This document shows, one piece after another, positions 17,380-28,077 of a stretch of 40,646 bases of DNA. A program made the translations under genes and the position numbers. The notes beneath the pieces are model-generated. The model did no database searches, was not told the DNA's origin, and was given only the letters and a program-made list of their open reading frames with translations. Origin of the DNA: Staphylococcus massiliensis CCUG 55927. GTDB taxonomy: Bacteria; Bacillota; Bacilli; Staphylococcales; Staphylococcaceae. The stretch covers positions 174,598 through 215,243 of the forward strand of contig NZ_JH815593.1 of the NCBI RefSeq assembly GCF_000298075.1, written 5' to 3'. How positions within the stretch are numbered: the first letter of the stretch is position 1; each line of letters opens with the position of its first letter.

Positions 17380-18306
17380 ATGAGAAAATTAATCGTAGGT
17401 TCTAGACGTAGTAAATTAGCACTTACACAAAGTAAGCAATTTATAGAACAACTTAAAAGTGTATCTGAAGGGCTTGAAGTTGAAATTAAAGAAATCGTTA
17501 CGAAAGGTGACCAAATTGTAGACCGTCAATTATCTAAAGTTGGCGGTAAAGGGCTTTTCGTGAAGGAAATTGAGCAAGCACTTTATAATCATGAAATCGA
17601 TTTAGCGATCCATTCGCTAAAGGATGTACCGAGTGTCATGCCTGAAGGTTTAACGCTTGGTTGTATTCCTGACCGTGAGAATCCGTTTGATGCGTATATT
17701 GCGATTGACCATGTGCCATTAGATGAACTTAAGCCTGGTAGTATTGTTGGTACAAGTTCGTTGCGTCGTGGCGCGCAAATTCTCGCTAAATATCCGCATC
17801 TTGAAATTAAATGGATTCGCGGTAATATTGATACGCGCTTACAGAAGCTACAAGATGAAGATTATGATGCGATTATTCTTGCCGCTGCAGGTTTAAAACG
17901 CATGGGTTGGCCAAGTGATATGGTTACGACGTACTTACAACCTGACACGTTAATCCCGGCTATCGGTCAGGGCGCGCTTGGTATTGAATGCCGAAGTGAT
18001 GATACAGAATTATTAGAATTACTTCAGAAGGTGCATAATGCATCTGTTGAACGTTGTGTGACGAGTGAGCGTACGTTCTTAAAAGAAATGGACGGCAGTT
18101 GTTCAGTACCTATCGGTGGTTATGCGACTGAAGATGATGAAGGTACGATTACGTTTACAGGTCTAATTATGACGCCTGATGGTAAAGAGCGTTATGAATG
18201 TACGAAAGAAGGCACTGACCCAGTAGCTTTAGGTAAAGCTGTTAGTGATGAACTTAAATCACAAGGTGCTTATGAAATTATTAAAAACTTAAATGAAAAT
18301 CAATAA
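17380..18306 (+). CDS. hemC: Porphobilinogen deaminase (hydroxymethylbilane synthase)
   Basis: HemC polymerises four porphobilinogens into hydroxymethylbilane. The 308-residue protein has the dipyrromethane cofactor attachment site Cys241 in [10 protein letters not shown], the catalytic Asp82 in HSLKDVPS and the arginine-rich active-site loops ([10 protein letters not shown] and [11 protein letters not shown]). It has an AGGAGG site. The next gene, hemD, makes the ring from its unstable product. Confidence 0.98.
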   Translation: MRKLIVGSRRSKLALTQSKQFIEQLKSVSEGLEVEIKEIVTKGDQIVDRQLSKVGGKGLFVKEIEQALYNHEIDLAIHSLKDVPSVMPEGLTLGCIPDRENPFDAYIAIDHVPLDELKPGSIVGTSSLRRGAQILAKYPHLEIKWIRGNIDTRLQKLQDEDYDAIILAAAGLKRMGWPSDMVTTYLQPDTLIPAIGQGALGIECRSDDTELLELLQKVHNASVERCVTSERTFLKEMDGSCSVPIGGYATEDDEGTITFTGLIMTPDGKERYECTKEGTDPVALGKAVSDELKSQGAYEIIKNLNENQ

Positions 18307-18326
18307 TACGTAAGGAGGGCTAATTT

Positions 18327-18992
18327 ATGAAACCGACGATTATTATGACACAGTCTACGCGTTATCAACATCCTGATGCGCATGTGTTACATCTACCGTT
18401 CATTAAAATTAGTCCTCTTTCTTTACCTTCGAACTTTAATAATCAATCGTATGACTGGTTAATTCTAACGTCTAAAAATGCGGTCACACATTTTAAACCC
18501 TATTTAGACCATATCCATTATAAGAAGCTCGCAGTTATTGGAGAAAAGACGAAGCAACTGTGTCATGATTTAGGTTTGAAGGTGGACTTTTGTCCAAAGG
18601 ACTTTTCACAAGAGGGGTTTCTTGAAGCATTTCATGGAAAGGAAGGACGTGTTCTGATTCCAAGTAGTCTTAAGGCACGACCTAAACTTGCTGAAACGCT
18701 TCGAAATCGTGGTTTAGAAGTTACAAAACTTGATTTATATGAGCCAATCGCACATGATAAACATATACAAGAAGCAATTCAATTAATTGAAAGTAATCTA
18801 ATAAATGCGTTAACATTTGCTAGTAGTTCAAGTGCACGCTATTACTTTTCAAAGGGTGGCGATACGACGTTTCAACATTATTATGTGATTGGTCATGAAA
18901 CGTTAAAAACTGTTGAAAGTTATGGTGCAAGCGCTAAGGTGGCGCCAATTCAGACGCTAGATGCTATGATGCAAACAATATTAAGAAAGTAG
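18327..18992 (+). CDS. hemD: Uroporphyrinogen-III synthase
   Basis: HemD closes hydroxymethylbilane to uroporphyrinogen III with inversion of ring D. The 221-residue sequence is poorly conserved, as usual for this family. Recognisable parts are the [12 protein letters not shown] block, the LIPSS segment in the middle, the LYEP turn and [12 protein letters not shown] in the second lobe. The call rests heavily on its place between hemC and hemB. AAGGAGGG precedes the start. Confidence 0.93.
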   Translation: MKPTIIMTQSTRYQHPDAHVLHLPFIKISPLSLPSNFNNQSYDWLILTSKNAVTHFKPYLDHIHYKKLAVIGEKTKQLCHDLGLKVDFCPKDFSQEGFLEAFHGKEGRVLIPSSLKARPKLAETLRNRGLEVTKLDLYEPIAHDKHIQEAIQLIESNLINALTFASSSSARYYFSKGGDTTFQHYYVIGHETLKTVESYGASAKVAPIQTLDAMMQTILRK

Positions 18993-19000
18993 GCGACAAT

Positions 19001-19975
19001 ATGCAATTTGATAGACACAGAAAATTACGTAGTTCAGCGACAATGCGTAACATGGTGAGAGAGACACATTTACGAAAAGAGGATTTAATTTATCCAATCT
19101 TTGTTGTTGAAAAAGACGATGTTAAGAAGGAAATCAAATCTTTACCTGGTGTTTACCAAATTAGTTTAAATCTGTTACATGAAGAAATTAAAGAAGCTTA
19201 TGAACTTGGTATCAGAGGCTTAATGTTTTTTGGTGTACCTAATGAGAAAGATGATGTAGGTACAGGTGCTTACCATAATCATGGTGTCATTCAAGAGGCA
19301 ACACGCATTTCTAAATCGCTTTATGATGACATGTTAGTTGTTGCGGATACATGTCTTTGTGAGTATACGGACCACGGTCATTGTGGTGTAATTGACCCGG
19401 ATAAAAAAGATGTCGATAATGATAAATCACTAGACTTACTTGTTAAGACGGCTGTATCTCAAGTAGAAGCAGGTGCAGATATTATCGCGCCAAGTAATAT
19501 GATGGATGGCTTTGTGGCGACGATACGTAAAGGTTTAGATGAAGCGGGTTATGAATATGTGCCAATTATGAGTTACGGTATTAAATATGCGTCAAGCTTC
19601 TTTGGACCGTTCAGAGACGCCGCAGAATCAACACCATCATTTGGTGACCGTAAGACGTATCAAATGGATCCTGCTAATCGCTTAGAAGCATTCCGCGAAT
19701 TAGAAAGTGACTTGAAAGAAGGTTGTGACATGATGATTGTGAAACCTGCTTTAAGTTATTTAGATATCATTCGCGATGTGCGTAACCGTACGAATGTACC
19801 AGTTGTTGCTTATAATGTAAGCGGTGAATATAGTATGACGAAAGCGGCAGCTTTAAATGGTTGGATCGATGAAGAGAAAGTTGTTATGGAACAAATGATT
19901 TCAATGAAGCGTGCAGGCGCAGATATGATTATTACGTACTTTGCTAAAGACATTTGTCGTTATTTAAATCAATAA
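19001..19975 (+). CDS. hemB: Delta-aminolevulinic acid dehydratase (porphobilinogen synthase)
   Basis: HemB condenses two 5-aminolevulinates into porphobilinogen. The 324-residue protein has the zinc-type active site with Cys118, Cys120 and Cys128 in [14 protein letters not shown], and the two Schiff-base lysines Lys195 ([10 protein letters not shown]) and Lys248 ([11 protein letters not shown]). It starts eight bases after hemD. The cysteines mark it as zinc-dependent rather than magnesium-only. Confidence 0.98.
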   Translation: MQFDRHRKLRSSATMRNMVRETHLRKEDLIYPIFVVEKDDVKKEIKSLPGVYQISLNLLHEEIKEAYELGIRGLMFFGVPNEKDDVGTGAYHNHGVIQEATRISKSLYDDMLVVADTCLCEYTDHGHCGVIDPDKKDVDNDKSLDLLVKTAVSQVEAGADIIAPSNMMDGFVATIRKGLDEAGYEYVPIMSYGIKYASSFFGPFRDAAESTPSFGDRKTYQMDPANRLEAFRELESDLKEGCDMMIVKPALSYLDIIRDVRNRTNVPVVAYNVSGEYSMTKAAALNGWIDEEKVVMEQMISMKRAGADMIITYFAKDICRYLNQ

Positions 19976-19987
19976 GGAGGCCAATTC

Positions 19988-21271
19988 ATGCGTTACAATC
20001 AATCAATTGAAGCTCATCAGAAAGCTGAAAAACTAATGCCAGGTGGTGTTAATAGCCCCGTTCGTGCATTTAAATCTGTAGATACACCAGCCATCTTTAT
20101 GGATCATGGTGAAGGGTCTAAAATTTATGATATCGATGGTAATGAATATATCGATTATGTGTTAAGCTGGGGACCTTTAATCCTAGGACACAAGAATCCT
20201 CAAGTTATCGAGAAATTACATCAATCTATCGATAAAGGTACAAGCTTTGGTACGTCAACTTTAGAAGAGAATAAGTTAGCTGAACTTGTTATTGAACGTG
20301 TACCATCTATTGAGAAGGTACGTATGGTGTCATCAGGTACTGAAGCGACACTTGATACGTTACGTTTAGCTCGTGGTTATACAGGTCGTAATAAGATCGT
20401 TAAATTCGAAGGTTGCTACCACGGTCATAGTGACTCATTACTAATTAAAGCAGGTTCTGGCGTAGCGACATTAGGTTTACCTGATTCTCCAGGTGTCCCT
20501 GAAGGTATCGCTCAGAACACAATTACAGTTCCTTATAATGACTTCGATGCCATCAAAGTAGCGTTCGAAGAGTTTGGTGACGATATTGCAGGTGTTATCG
20601 TCGAGCCAGTAGCAGGTAACATGGGTGTTGTGCCGCCTAAAGATGGCTTCTTAGAACATCTACGTGACATCACTAAAGAACATGGTTCATTACTTATCTT
20701 TGACGAAGTGATGACTGGATTTAGAGTAGGCTATAACTGTGCGCAAGGTTATTTCGGTGTGACACCTGATTTAACTTGTTTAGGAAAAGTCATTGGCGGT
20801 GGCTTACCGGTAGGCGCTATCGGCGGTAAAGCTGAAATTATGGACCATATTGCGCCAGTTGGTGATATCTATCAAGCAGGTACACTATCAGGTAACCCAC
20901 TCGCAATGACAAGTGGTTATGAAACGTTAAGTCAGTTAACTGAAGAAAGTTACGAATACTTTAACGAACTCGGTGACTTATTAGAAGAAGGTCTTAAAGA
21001 GGTATTTAGTAAGCATAACGTACCAATTACAGTAAACCGTGCTGGCTCAATGATTGGTTACTTCTTAAACGAAGGTCCTGTAACAAATTTTGATGAAGCA
21101 AACAAAAGTGATTTAGAATTATTTAGTAATATGTATCGTGAAATGGCTAAAGAAGGTGTCTTCTTACCGCCATCTCAATTCGAAGGTACGTTCTTATCAA
21201 TGGCGCATACTAAGGACGATATTGAGAAAACAATTCAAGCTTTTGATACAGCGTTAAGTCGTATTGTTTAA
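19988..21271 (+). CDS. hemL: Glutamate-1-semialdehyde 2,1-aminomutase
   Basis: HemL converts glutamate-1-semialdehyde to 5-aminolevulinate, the step after HemA. The 427-residue class III aminotransferase has the PLP lysine Lys267 in [12 protein letters not shown], preceded by [20 protein letters not shown] near residue 21 is a family signature. An AAGGAGG site is used, and an intrinsic terminator follows, ending the operon. A second hemL homologue is common in staphylococci but is not in this window. Confidence 0.98.
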   Translation: MRYNQSIEAHQKAEKLMPGGVNSPVRAFKSVDTPAIFMDHGEGSKIYDIDGNEYIDYVLSWGPLILGHKNPQVIEKLHQSIDKGTSFGTSTLEENKLAELVIERVPSIEKVRMVSSGTEATLDTLRLARGYTGRNKIVKFEGCYHGHSDSLLIKAGSGVATLGLPDSPGVPEGIAQNTITVPYNDFDAIKVAFEEFGDDIAGVIVEPVAGNMGVVPPKDGFLEHLRDITKEHGSLLIFDEVMTGFRVGYNCAQGYFGVTPDLTCLGKVIGGGLPVGAIGGKAEIMDHIAPVGDIYQAGTLSGNPLAMTSGYETLSQLTEESYEYFNELGDLLEEGLKEVFSKHNVPITVNRAGSMIGYFLNEGPVTNFDEANKSDLELFSNMYREMAKEGVFLPPSQFEGTFLSMAHTKDDIEKTIQAFDTALSRIV

Positions 21272-21310
21272 CTTTCGTTTTAATAAAAGGGCGATTGTAA
21301 GATAACGTTT

Positions 21311-21359
21311 GATCCAAGGCATTTTAGCTTAAATGCTCTGAATGTCTTGGGTCTTTTTT
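21311..21359 (+). terminator. Terminator of the hem operon
   Basis: GATCCAAGGCATT (21311-21323) pairs with AATGTCTTGGGTC (21341-21353) with wobbles; T-run to 21359. Confidence 0.88.
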
Positions 21360-21391
21360 AGTATTTAATTGTAGTTTGGTTGTTTATATTT

Positions 21392-21560
21392 ATTAGAGAA
21401 TGGTTTGCTTTTCGCTATGCCTTGCTTACTTAGCTTGTTGGATTGCTCATGCAATCCTCTATGCAAGGGACCTTCCTGTGGCGTCGCTTTGAGCTAAAGC
21501 TTCGCTTGGATCTCCCTTCCTCACAGTGCCACGGGAGTCTCAAAGCTTGCATTCTCTAAT
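21392..21560. mobile_element. MITE-like palindromic element, 169 bp
   Basis: Bounded by an 11-bp perfect inverted repeat, ATTAGAGAATG (21392-21402) and CATTCTCTAAT (21550-21560). Inside are further paired segments: GGATTG with CAATCC, GTGGC with GCCAC, CTTTGAG with CTCAAAG. No ORF. It is much more GC-rich than its flanks. It has the form of a non-autonomous palindromic element, or of a large hairpin RNA. I cannot point to a target-site duplication, so mobility is inference. Confidence 0.55.
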
Positions 21561-21627
21561 ACTTTTAAAGACAATTCAATTAGATTTAATTAAAACTAGC
21601 CCTTATAGCATTAAAGATACTGGTATT

Positions 21628-21841
21628 ACAATTCCTTAAACAGCTGACTCCTAGGGGCGGGGCCCCGGCAAAGGAATTTGCGTAAGCAAATTATCAAGCT
21701 ATACAAGCCGGGGCTTAAGCGTGGTGCAAAGTAGCAATGCTACTTTGTAAGTCCAACTAGCAAACTGGAAGTTTGAGTTGGACTTTAGAGACTACAGGCT
21801 CAGGCCACGCCCCAGGAAAGCATGCTGTTTATTGGAATTGT
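21628..21841. repeat. Nested hairpin element, copy 1 (expanded)
   Basis: ACAATTCC (21628-21635) pairs with GGAATTGT (21834-21841). Inside lie AAACAGC...GCTGTTT, GCCCCGGC (21662-21669) with GCCGGGGC (21707-21714), a CAAATT-type hairpin within that stem, then GCGTGG (21719-21724) with CCACGC (21805-21810) enclosing two more hairpins (CAAAGTAG/CTACTTTG and AGTCCAACT/AGTTGGACT). The strand AGACTACAGGCTC...CCCCAGGAAAGCATGC is shared with the copy at 29867-29965. No coding capacity. It may be a structured RNA or a palindromic repeat family. Confidence 0.75.
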
Positions 21842-21920
21842 TTTAATAAAATACGTTTTAAACCAGATATACTTTTATTTTTTTAGATAGGCTCATTTAA
21901 GCTTTATTAGGAGGGATGAT

Positions 21921-22991
21921 TTGAAACGAAGTGATCTCAATAAAGTAATCATCTTACTATTATCTGTCGTATGTGGCTTTATCCTACAAGCATTACATAT
22001 CATATTACCTTGGATGTTCGGTCCCATTATTGCAAGTTTAATTTGTACGAAGCTTTTCAAGATGCAAATTAAATGGCCGACATGGCTAAGTAACCTTGGG
22101 TTAATAGCACTCGGCATTCAAATTGGAACGTCATTTACGAAGACCGTAATCGGTGATATCAAAGATGATTGGATTTCTATTATATTAGTAAGTATCTTAT
22201 TGCTTATGCTTGCGTTAATCATTTCTATACCTTTCAGAAAGATAGCGGGCATCAATCGAGAAACGGCGATACTAAGTGTTATCCCAGGTGCGCTCAGCCA
22301 AATGCTTGTCATGGCTGAAGAGAATAAGAAAGCGAATATGTTGATCGTGAGTTTGACGCAAACTTCACGCATTATCTTCGTCGTGATGTTGGTACCTTTA
22401 TTATCATTTCTCTTCCAGGAAAAGGATGCTAAGAACCAATCGAGCTTTGACACGTCGTATCTAACTGAGACGCTTAATATTTGGCATGTGTTGATACTTG
22501 TAGCAGGTATCGTTGTCGTATATTACATCATGAAAGCAATCAAATTCCCAACTAAAATCTTATTAGCACCGATTGTTGTGCTTATCGTGTGGAATTTATC
22601 AACGGAAATCACGTTTACGCTAGACCCGTGGTTAATCGCCATTGCGCAAATTATTTATATGATTCGAATTGGGCTACAAATATCGAACTTACTAAATGAT
22701 TTAAAAGGGCGTATCGCGATTGCAATTGCCTTTCAAAATATCATGCTTATTTTAACGGCTTTACTTATGGTGATCGTATTACATTTCTTTAATCATCAAT
22801 CTATTAATGAGTTGTTCTTAGGTGCTGCACCTGGAGGCATGAGCCAGATTATACTCGTTGCATTAGAAGTAGGCGCAGATGTGGCGATGATTTCAAGCTA
22901 TCACATCTTTAGAATTTTCTTTATCTTGTTTATCATCGCGCCTCTAGTTGGCTATTATTTAAAATACATGAATCAAAAAAAGCAGGAATGA
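21921..22991 (+). CDS. AbrB-family integral membrane protein
   Basis: A 356-residue protein with about ten hydrophobic segments arranged as two similar halves. Each half holds a glycine/proline-rich motif: SVIPGALSQMLVMAEE in the first and LGAAPGGMSQIILVALEVGAD in the second. This duplicated motif is typical of the AbrB/ammonia monooxygenase-like membrane family (Pfam AbrB, not the transition-state DNA-binding regulator). Function is not established; transport is likely. The start is TTG at 21921, five bases after AGGAGGG; the ATG at 21916 meets a stop at once. The TGA stop lies inside the terminator shared with tag. Confidence 0.8.
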   Translation: MKRSDLNKVIILLLSVVCGFILQALHIILPWMFGPIIASLICTKLFKMQIKWPTWLSNLGLIALGIQIGTSFTKTVIGDIKDDWISIILVSILLLMLALIISIPFRKIAGINRETAILSVIPGALSQMLVMAEENKKANMLIVSLTQTSRIIFVVMLVPLLSFLFQEKDAKNQSSFDTSYLTETLNIWHVLILVAGIVVVYYIMKAIKFPTKILLAPIVVLIVWNLSTEITFTLDPWLIAIAQIIYMIRIGLQISNLLNDLKGRIAIAIAFQNIMLILTALLMVIVLHFFNHQSINELFLGAAPGGMSQIILVALEVGADVAMISSYHIFRIFFILFIIAPLVGYYLKYMNQKKQE

Positions 22992-23015
22992 GGTATAAGC
23001 TCATTCCTGCTTTTT
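22977..23015. terminator. Bidirectional terminator between convergent genes
   Basis: AAAAAGCAGGAATGAG (22977-22992) pairs perfectly with CTCATTCCTGCTTTTT (23000-23015), giving a T-run on both strands. Both flanking stop codons touch it. Confidence 0.92.
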
Positions 23016-23580
23016 ATTTGTTCTCAGGGTTGTTAGGGCAATCTACAAGATGTCCATTGTACATCCCACAAGCTTCCATAAAGGAGTAAACAGTTACCGG
23101 TCCTAAAAACTTAAAGCCATATGTCTTAAGATCCTTAGATAAGCGTTTAGCACGTTCATCAACTGTAATAGCTTCACGTTCTTCTCGTGTTTTAAATTTA
23201 AAATTAATAGGTTCATGGTCTACATATGACCATAGAAAATCGCTAAAACTTCCAAATTCTGCTTCAATCTTTAGAAAGCCTTTTGCTTGAGAGACAATGG
23301 CTTCTAATTTCTTGCGATTATGCACAATATTAGGAAACGACATTAATTCATCGATGTCAGCTTCAGTCATTTCAGCAACTTTAGTAGGTTCAAATTGATG
23401 AAAGGCGTCTTCATAGCTTTCCTTTTTCTTAAGTATCGTTAACCAGGAAAGACCGGCGTGCTGTGATTCAAGGGCAATTAATTTAAACAAGTCTTTTGAA
23501 TTATACATGGGTTGTCCCCAAACGTTGTCGTGATATGCGATATAGATAGGATCTTTCGTTCCAAAAGCACAAGGGTTCAT
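23014..23580 (-). CDS. tag: DNA-3-methyladenine glycosylase I
   Basis: Tag removes 3-methyladenine from alkylated DNA, starting base excision repair. The 188-residue protein shows the family N-terminus MNPCAFGTKDPIYIAYHDNVWG and the C-terminal zinc-ligand pattern HLVDCP; Cys4 and His17 are the other expected zinc ligands. SQHAGLSWLTILKKKE holds the conserved tryptophan. The ATG with its complement at 23578-23580 is chosen, nine bases after GGGAGG; a TTG three codons upstream would touch the Shine-Dalgarno. It is the only large - strand gene and is divergent from the valS leader. Confidence 0.96.
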   Translation of the reverse strand: MNPCAFGTKDPIYIAYHDNVWGQPMYNSKDLFKLIALESQHAGLSWLTILKKKESYEDAFHQFEPTKVAEMTEADIDELMSFPNIVHNRKKLEAIVSQAKGFLKIEAEFGSFSDFLWSYVDHEPINFKFKTREEREAITVDERAKRLSKDLKTYGFKFLGPVTVYSFMEACGMYNGHLVDCPNNPENK

Positions 23581-23600
23581 GTGTAGCAACCTCCCGTATA

Positions 23601-23629
23601 TTGACTTATGACCAATATCAGTATACTAT
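23601..23629 (+). promoter_or_regulatory. Promoter of valS leader
   Basis: TTGACT at 23601-23606 and TACTAT at 23624-23629 have a 17-base spacer. It lies in the 5' region of the divergent tag gene. Confidence 0.65.
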
Positions 23630-23635
23630 ATTAAA

Positions 23636-23880
23636 GTAGATGAATATAGTTTAGGGAAGAGTATGTTATGTGACGTTTTAAGAGAGTGTACGTGTGCTGT
23701 GAGTACATAGCGTTCATAATTGAAGGTAGCCCGAGATAACTTTTGCTGAAATGGGAAAGACTAGGTAAAAGCGTGATTGAGCGTTAATCAAATTGGAGTG
23801 CTTCATAATACGTTGTTATTATGTCGAATATAGGTGGTACCACGGAACATCCGTCCTATTATGGACGGGTGTTTTTTATA
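23636..23880 (+). promoter_or_regulatory. T-box riboswitch of valS
   Basis: A structured leader of about 245 bases ends with the T-box motif AGGTGGTACCACGG at 23832-23845. A terminator follows: ACATCCGTC (23847-23855) with GACGGGTGT (23864-23872) and a T-run. With valS downstream it should sense uncharged tRNA-Val. I did not fix the specifier codon. An in-frame ATG at 23834 lies inside the T-box and is not a real start. Confidence 0.93.
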
Positions 23881-23899
23881 TTTTAAGGAGGTTTTTGAT

Positions 23900-26530
23900 A
23901 TGGAAATGAAGCCTAAATATAATCCAAATGAAGTTGAAAGTGGTCGTTATCAAAAATGGTTAGACCAAGGGCTTTTCAAAGCAGGACAAGATGAATCTAA
24001 AGAAACATACACGATTGTGATCCCGCCTCCGAATGTGACAGGTCGTTTACATTTAGGTCATGCATGGGATACAACGTTACAAGATATGATTACGCGTATG
24101 AAACGTATGCAAGGTTATGACACATTATATTTACCAGGTATGGACCATGCTGGTATTGCGACGCAAGCTAAAGTGGAAGCTAAGATGCAAGAACAAGGTA
24201 TTTCACGTCATGACATTGGTCGCGACAAATTTATGGAAAAGGCTTGGGACTGGAAAGAGGAGTATGCGTCATTTATTCGTGAACAATGGGCGAAACTTGG
24301 TCTAGGCTTAGATTATAGTCGTGAGCGCTTTACTTTAGATGAAGGTTTAAGTAAGGCTGTTAAGAAAGTCTTTGTGGATATGTATAACAAAGGTCTGATT
24401 TATCGCGGCGAACGTATTATTAACTGGGATCCTAAAGCGCGTACGGCTTTATCTGATATTGAAGTGATTCACGAAGACGTTGAAGGTAAATTCTATCACT
24501 TTAAGTATCCATATGCGGATGGCGATGGATATATTGAGATCGCGACGACTCGTCCTGAAACAATGCTTGGTGATACAGCGATTGTGGTTAACCCTGATGA
24601 CGCGCGTTATCAAGACGTTATTGGTAAGTATGTGACGTTACCGATTGTAGGTCGTAAGTTACCAGTTATTGCGGATGATTACGTTGATATGGAATTCGGT
24701 AGTGGTGCGATGAAAGTTACGCCTGCACACGACCCGAACGACTTTGAAATCGGTAATCGCCATGATTTAGAACGCATTGTTGTAATGGATGAATCTGGTT
24801 GCATGAACGATAAAGCGGATAAATACGAGGGTATGGATCGCTTTGAATGTCGTAAGCAACTTGTTAAAGACCTTGAAGACGAAGGTTTAGTTATCAAGAT
24901 TGAAAGTCATATGCACTCAGTTGGTCACTCAGAACGTAGTGGCGCGATTGTGGAACCTTATCTTTCAACGCAATGGTTCGTTAAGATGAAGCCGCTTGCT
25001 GAGCGTTCGCTTAACAACCAAGATACTGATGAACGTATCGAATTCGTTCCGCCTCGTTTTGAAAAGACCTTTGCGAGATGGATGAATGAAATTAGAGACT
25101 GGACTATTTCTAGACAGTTATGGTGGGGTCATCAAATTCCAGCTTGGTATCATAATGAAACAAACGAATTATACGTTTCAGAAACGCCACCTGAAGACAT
25201 TGAGAATTGGACGCAAGATCCAGACGTTTTAGATACATGGTTCTCAAGTGCGTTATGGCCGTTCTCAACGCTTGGTTGGCCAGATGAAGATAGCGCAGAT
25301 TATAAACGCTTCTACCCAACTAACGTGCTTGTGACAGGTTATGACATCATATTCTTCTGGGTAGCACGCATGATATTCCAAGGTTTAGAATTTACAAATC
25401 AAAAACCATTCAACGACGTGTTATTACACGGCTTAGTACGTGCTGAAGATGGCCGTAAAATGAGTAAATCATTAGGTAATGGTGTAGACCCAATGGATGT
25501 TATCGATGAATACGGTGCAGATAGCTTACGTTACTTCTTAGCTACAGGTTCATCACCAGGCCACGACTTACGTTACTCAACTGAAAAGGTTGAATCTGTA
25601 TGGAACTTCATTAATAAGATCTGGAACGCTGCACGATTTAGCTTAATGAATATTGGTGAAGACTTTAAGTATGAAGATATTGACTTAAGTGGTGAATTAT
25701 CACTAGCAGATAAATGGATTTTAACGCGTTTAAATGAAACGATTCAGACGGTTACAGATTTAAGTGATAAGTATGAATTCGGTGAAGTTGGTCGTAACTT
25801 ATACAACTTTATTTGGGATGAATTCTGTGATTGGTATATCGAAATGAGTAAGATCCCGATGAATGGTGACGACGAAGCGCGTAAACAAACAACACGTTCT
25901 TTATTAAGTTATACATTAGATCAAATTATGCGTATGTTACATCCATTTATGCCATTTGTAACGGAACATATTTGGCAAAACTTACCACATCAAGGTGACT
26001 CTATTGTTACCGCATCTTGGCCGAAAGTCGATACGTCACTTCAATTTGAAGATAGTAAAACGACGATGGAACATCTCGTAGAAATTATCAAAGCAGTACG
26101 TCAGTCTCGTTTAGAAGTGGATACACCACTTTCTAAAGAAATTCCGATTCGTATTCAAGCTAAAGACGACAATGTTAAAGCAGTTCTAAACGACAACCGC
26201 GACTACATCGAGCGATTCTGTAATCCAAACGAACTCGTTATTGATACTGATGTTGAGATTCCTGAAAAGGCTATGACATCAGTAGTGACTGCAGGGGAAG
26301 TGATTTTACCATTAGAAGGTTTAATCGATATGGATAAAGAGCGTAAACGTTTGGAAAAAGAACTTGAAAAATGGCAAAAAGAATTAGACCGCGTTGAAAA
26401 CAAATTAGCTAACGAAAACTTCGTTAATAAAGCACCAGAAAAAATTATCCAAGCTGAACGTGATAAACAAAAAGATTACCAAGAGAAATACGATGGTGTA
26501 AAATCAAGAATAGAACAATTAAACGTATAG
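23900..26530 (+). CDS. valS: Valyl-tRNA synthetase
   Basis: ValRS charges tRNA-Val and edits mischarged threonine. The 876-residue class I synthetase has HLGH at residues 51-54 after PPPNVTGRL, the CP1 editing domain (about 190-400, [13 protein letters not shown]), KMSKS at 520-524, an anticodon-binding domain and a C-terminal coiled-coil arm (about 805-876, lysine/glutamate-rich) specific to ValRS. The ATG at 23900 has GGAGG at the right spacing and gives the length known in staphylococci. folC follows 10 bases downstream, so they probably share a transcript. Confidence 0.98.
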   Translation: MEMKPKYNPNEVESGRYQKWLDQGLFKAGQDESKETYTIVIPPPNVTGRLHLGHAWDTTLQDMITRMKRMQGYDTLYLPGMDHAGIATQAKVEAKMQEQGISRHDIGRDKFMEKAWDWKEEYASFIREQWAKLGLGLDYSRERFTLDEGLSKAVKKVFVDMYNKGLIYRGERIINWDPKARTALSDIEVIHEDVEGKFYHFKYPYADGDGYIEIATTRPETMLGDTAIVVNPDDARYQDVIGKYVTLPIVGRKLPVIADDYVDMEFGSGAMKVTPAHDPNDFEIGNRHDLERIVVMDESGCMNDKADKYEGMDRFECRKQLVKDLEDEGLVIKIESHMHSVGHSERSGAIVEPYLSTQWFVKMKPLAERSLNNQDTDERIEFVPPRFEKTFARWMNEIRDWTISRQLWWGHQIPAWYHNETNELYVSETPPEDIENWTQDPDVLDTWFSSALWPFSTLGWPDEDSADYKRFYPTNVLVTGYDIIFFWVARMIFQGLEFTNQKPFNDVLLHGLVRAEDGRKMSKSLGNGVDPMDVIDEYGADSLRYFLATGSSPGHDLRYSTEKVESVWNFINKIWNAARFSLMNIGEDFKYEDIDLSGELSLADKWILTRLNETIQTVTDLSDKYEFGEVGRNLYNFIWDEFCDWYIEMSKIPMNGDDEARKQTTRSLLSYTLDQIMRMLHPFMPFVTEHIWQNLPHQGDSIVTASWPKVDTSLQFEDSKTTMEHLVEIIKAVRQSRLEVDTPLSKEIPIRIQAKDDNVKAVLNDNRDYIERFCNPNELVIDTDVEIPEKAMTSVVTAGEVILPLEGLIDMDKERKRLEKELEKWQKELDRVENKLANENFVNKAPEKIIQAERDKQKDYQEKYDGVKSRIEQLNV

Positions 26531-26540
26531 GAGTCTTACT

Positions 26541-27803
26541 ATGAATTACCTAGACAGCTTATATTGGATACATGAGCAAAAGAAATTTGGAATAAAACCT
26601 GGTGTTAAACGCATGGAATGGATGCTAGAGCAACTAGACCATCCTGAGCGTCAAATACGAGGTATTCACGTTGGTGGCACGAATGGTAAAGGATCAACTG
26701 TTTCCTATTTAAAGAGTGCGCTTGTCGACAATGGTTATGACGTTGGAACGTTTACGTCTCCATATATTGAAACGTTTAACGAACGTATCAGTTTTAACGG
26801 TCATCCTATCACGAATGATGAACTTGTAGATCTTGTAGCGCGTGTTAAACAGATATGTGAGGCATTAAGCGTTGAAACAGATCTTGGTACGGCAACAGAA
26901 TTTGAAATCATTACTACAATGATGTTCTTATACTTTGGTCAAATCAGACCTGTAGATTTCGTTATTGTGGAAGCTGGTCTCGGTGTTAAAAATGATTCAA
27001 CAAACGTCTTTAAGCCGATCATGTCTATCTTAACAAGCATCGGTTTAGATCATACTGACATTTTAGGTCAAACATACCTTGATATCGCCCGTGATAAAGC
27101 ACATATCATTAAAGAAGATACGCCAGTGATATATTCAGTCAAAGATCCAGACGCTCTGAAATACATTCGCGAGTTCGCAGAGAAGAGTAATGCGAAAGCG
27201 ATTGAAATTGGTCGAGAAATCACGGTTATCTCAGAAGATGATGAATTCACGTATCGCTATAAAGACTATGAACTTGAGAATTTAGTGCTGAATATGATTG
27301 GTGATCATCAAAAAGAGAACGCTTCATTAGCAATTACTGCGCTGTTAGAGCTTAAAGAAGCAGGCATCGTTGAACTCGATTTCAATAAGATGATAGACGG
27401 CATTGAAGCGGTTAATTGGACAGGGCGTTTAGAACAAGTTAGCGAATCACCATTAATCATTTTAGATGGTGCACATAATACTGAGAGTATTGAAGCCTCG
27501 GTAAAGAGTATTCGTGACTATTATCATCTTGATCAGGTAGACGTATTGTTTGCGGCGATAGACGGTAAACCTGTTCAATCTATGATTCATCAGTTATCTC
27601 AAATCGCGACAACGTTCAATGTTACGGATTTCGACTTCCCTAAAGCACTACCACGTCATACGTTATATGACGAAGTCGAACATGATAACAAGGCCTTAAT
27701 TCACGACTATCAAACATTCATCAAAGAATACGAAGGACCAGGTTTATTAATTGTTGGAAGTCTATATTTTATTAGCGAAGTTAAATTAAATATGAAATTT
27801 TAA
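26541..27803 (+). CDS. folC: Folylpolyglutamate synthase/dihydrofolate synthase
   Basis: FolC adds glutamates to folates and, in bacteria that make folate, also joins glutamate to dihydropteroate. The 420-residue Mur-ligase-like protein has the P-loop GGTNGKGST at residues 45-53, the FTSPYIETFNERI block, DHTDILGQT and the C-terminal LDGAHN motif. It follows valS closely, the order found in Bacillus and Staphylococcus. A terminator lies about 105 bases downstream. Confidence 0.96.
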   Translation: MNYLDSLYWIHEQKKFGIKPGVKRMEWMLEQLDHPERQIRGIHVGGTNGKGSTVSYLKSALVDNGYDVGTFTSPYIETFNERISFNGHPITNDELVDLVARVKQICEALSVETDLGTATEFEIITTMMFLYFGQIRPVDFVIVEAGLGVKNDSTNVFKPIMSILTSIGLDHTDILGQTYLDIARDKAHIIKEDTPVIYSVKDPDALKYIREFAEKSNAKAIEIGREITVISEDDEFTYRYKDYELENLVLNMIGDHQKENASLAITALLELKEAGIVELDFNKMIDGIEAVNWTGRLEQVSESPLIILDGAHNTESIEASVKSIRDYYHLDQVDVLFAAIDGKPVQSMIHQLSQIATTFNVTDFDFPKALPRHTLYDEVEHDNKALIHDYQTFIKEYEGPGLLIVGSLYFISEVKLNMKF

Positions 27804-27905
27804 TCCCCTTGAAAAGCCCTTTAGATATACGATGATGTTTTCGGAACAGCGTAGCGTTTGTAAGGGTAAAGGATTGAAAACATTTCTTAAGTTATTAACT
27901 TAAAT
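27804..27905 (+). other. Possible structured 3' region of folC
   Basis: Between the folC stop and its terminator, AATCC and GGATT, and CCCTTTA and TAAGGG, could pair over about 65 bases. It contains the word CTTGAAAAGCCCTTT (27808-27822), the reverse complement of the sequence upstream of nrdR at 591-605. Meaning unknown. Confidence 0.3.
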
Positions 27906-27909
27906 AGAA

Positions 27910-27947
27910 GAGGTTAGGGCGACATATCGCTCTAACCTCTTTTTTTG
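27910..27947 (+). terminator. Terminator of valS-folC
   Basis: GAGGTTAGGGCGA (27910-27922) pairs with TCGCTCTAACCTC (27927-27939); eight T follow. Confidence 0.93.
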
Positions 27948-28077
27948 GCGTTTTATATGTAAGTTAAGATGCAGTTTTGGATAAAGTGTATCTTTTTATT
28001 TATTTTAATAAAAATTAAATATTATTGTTATATTATTAGACGCAATGTGGTATGCTTATTTCAAGGTGGTCGATGTT

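Noticed and set aside
21392..21560. Insertion sequence with transposase
   Set aside because: Too short, and no ORF on either strand; only a non-autonomous element can be considered.
23834..23899. Upstream ATG start for valS
   Set aside because: It is inside the T-box and terminator stem; the ATG at 23900 has a proper GGAGG site and gives the usual 876 residues.
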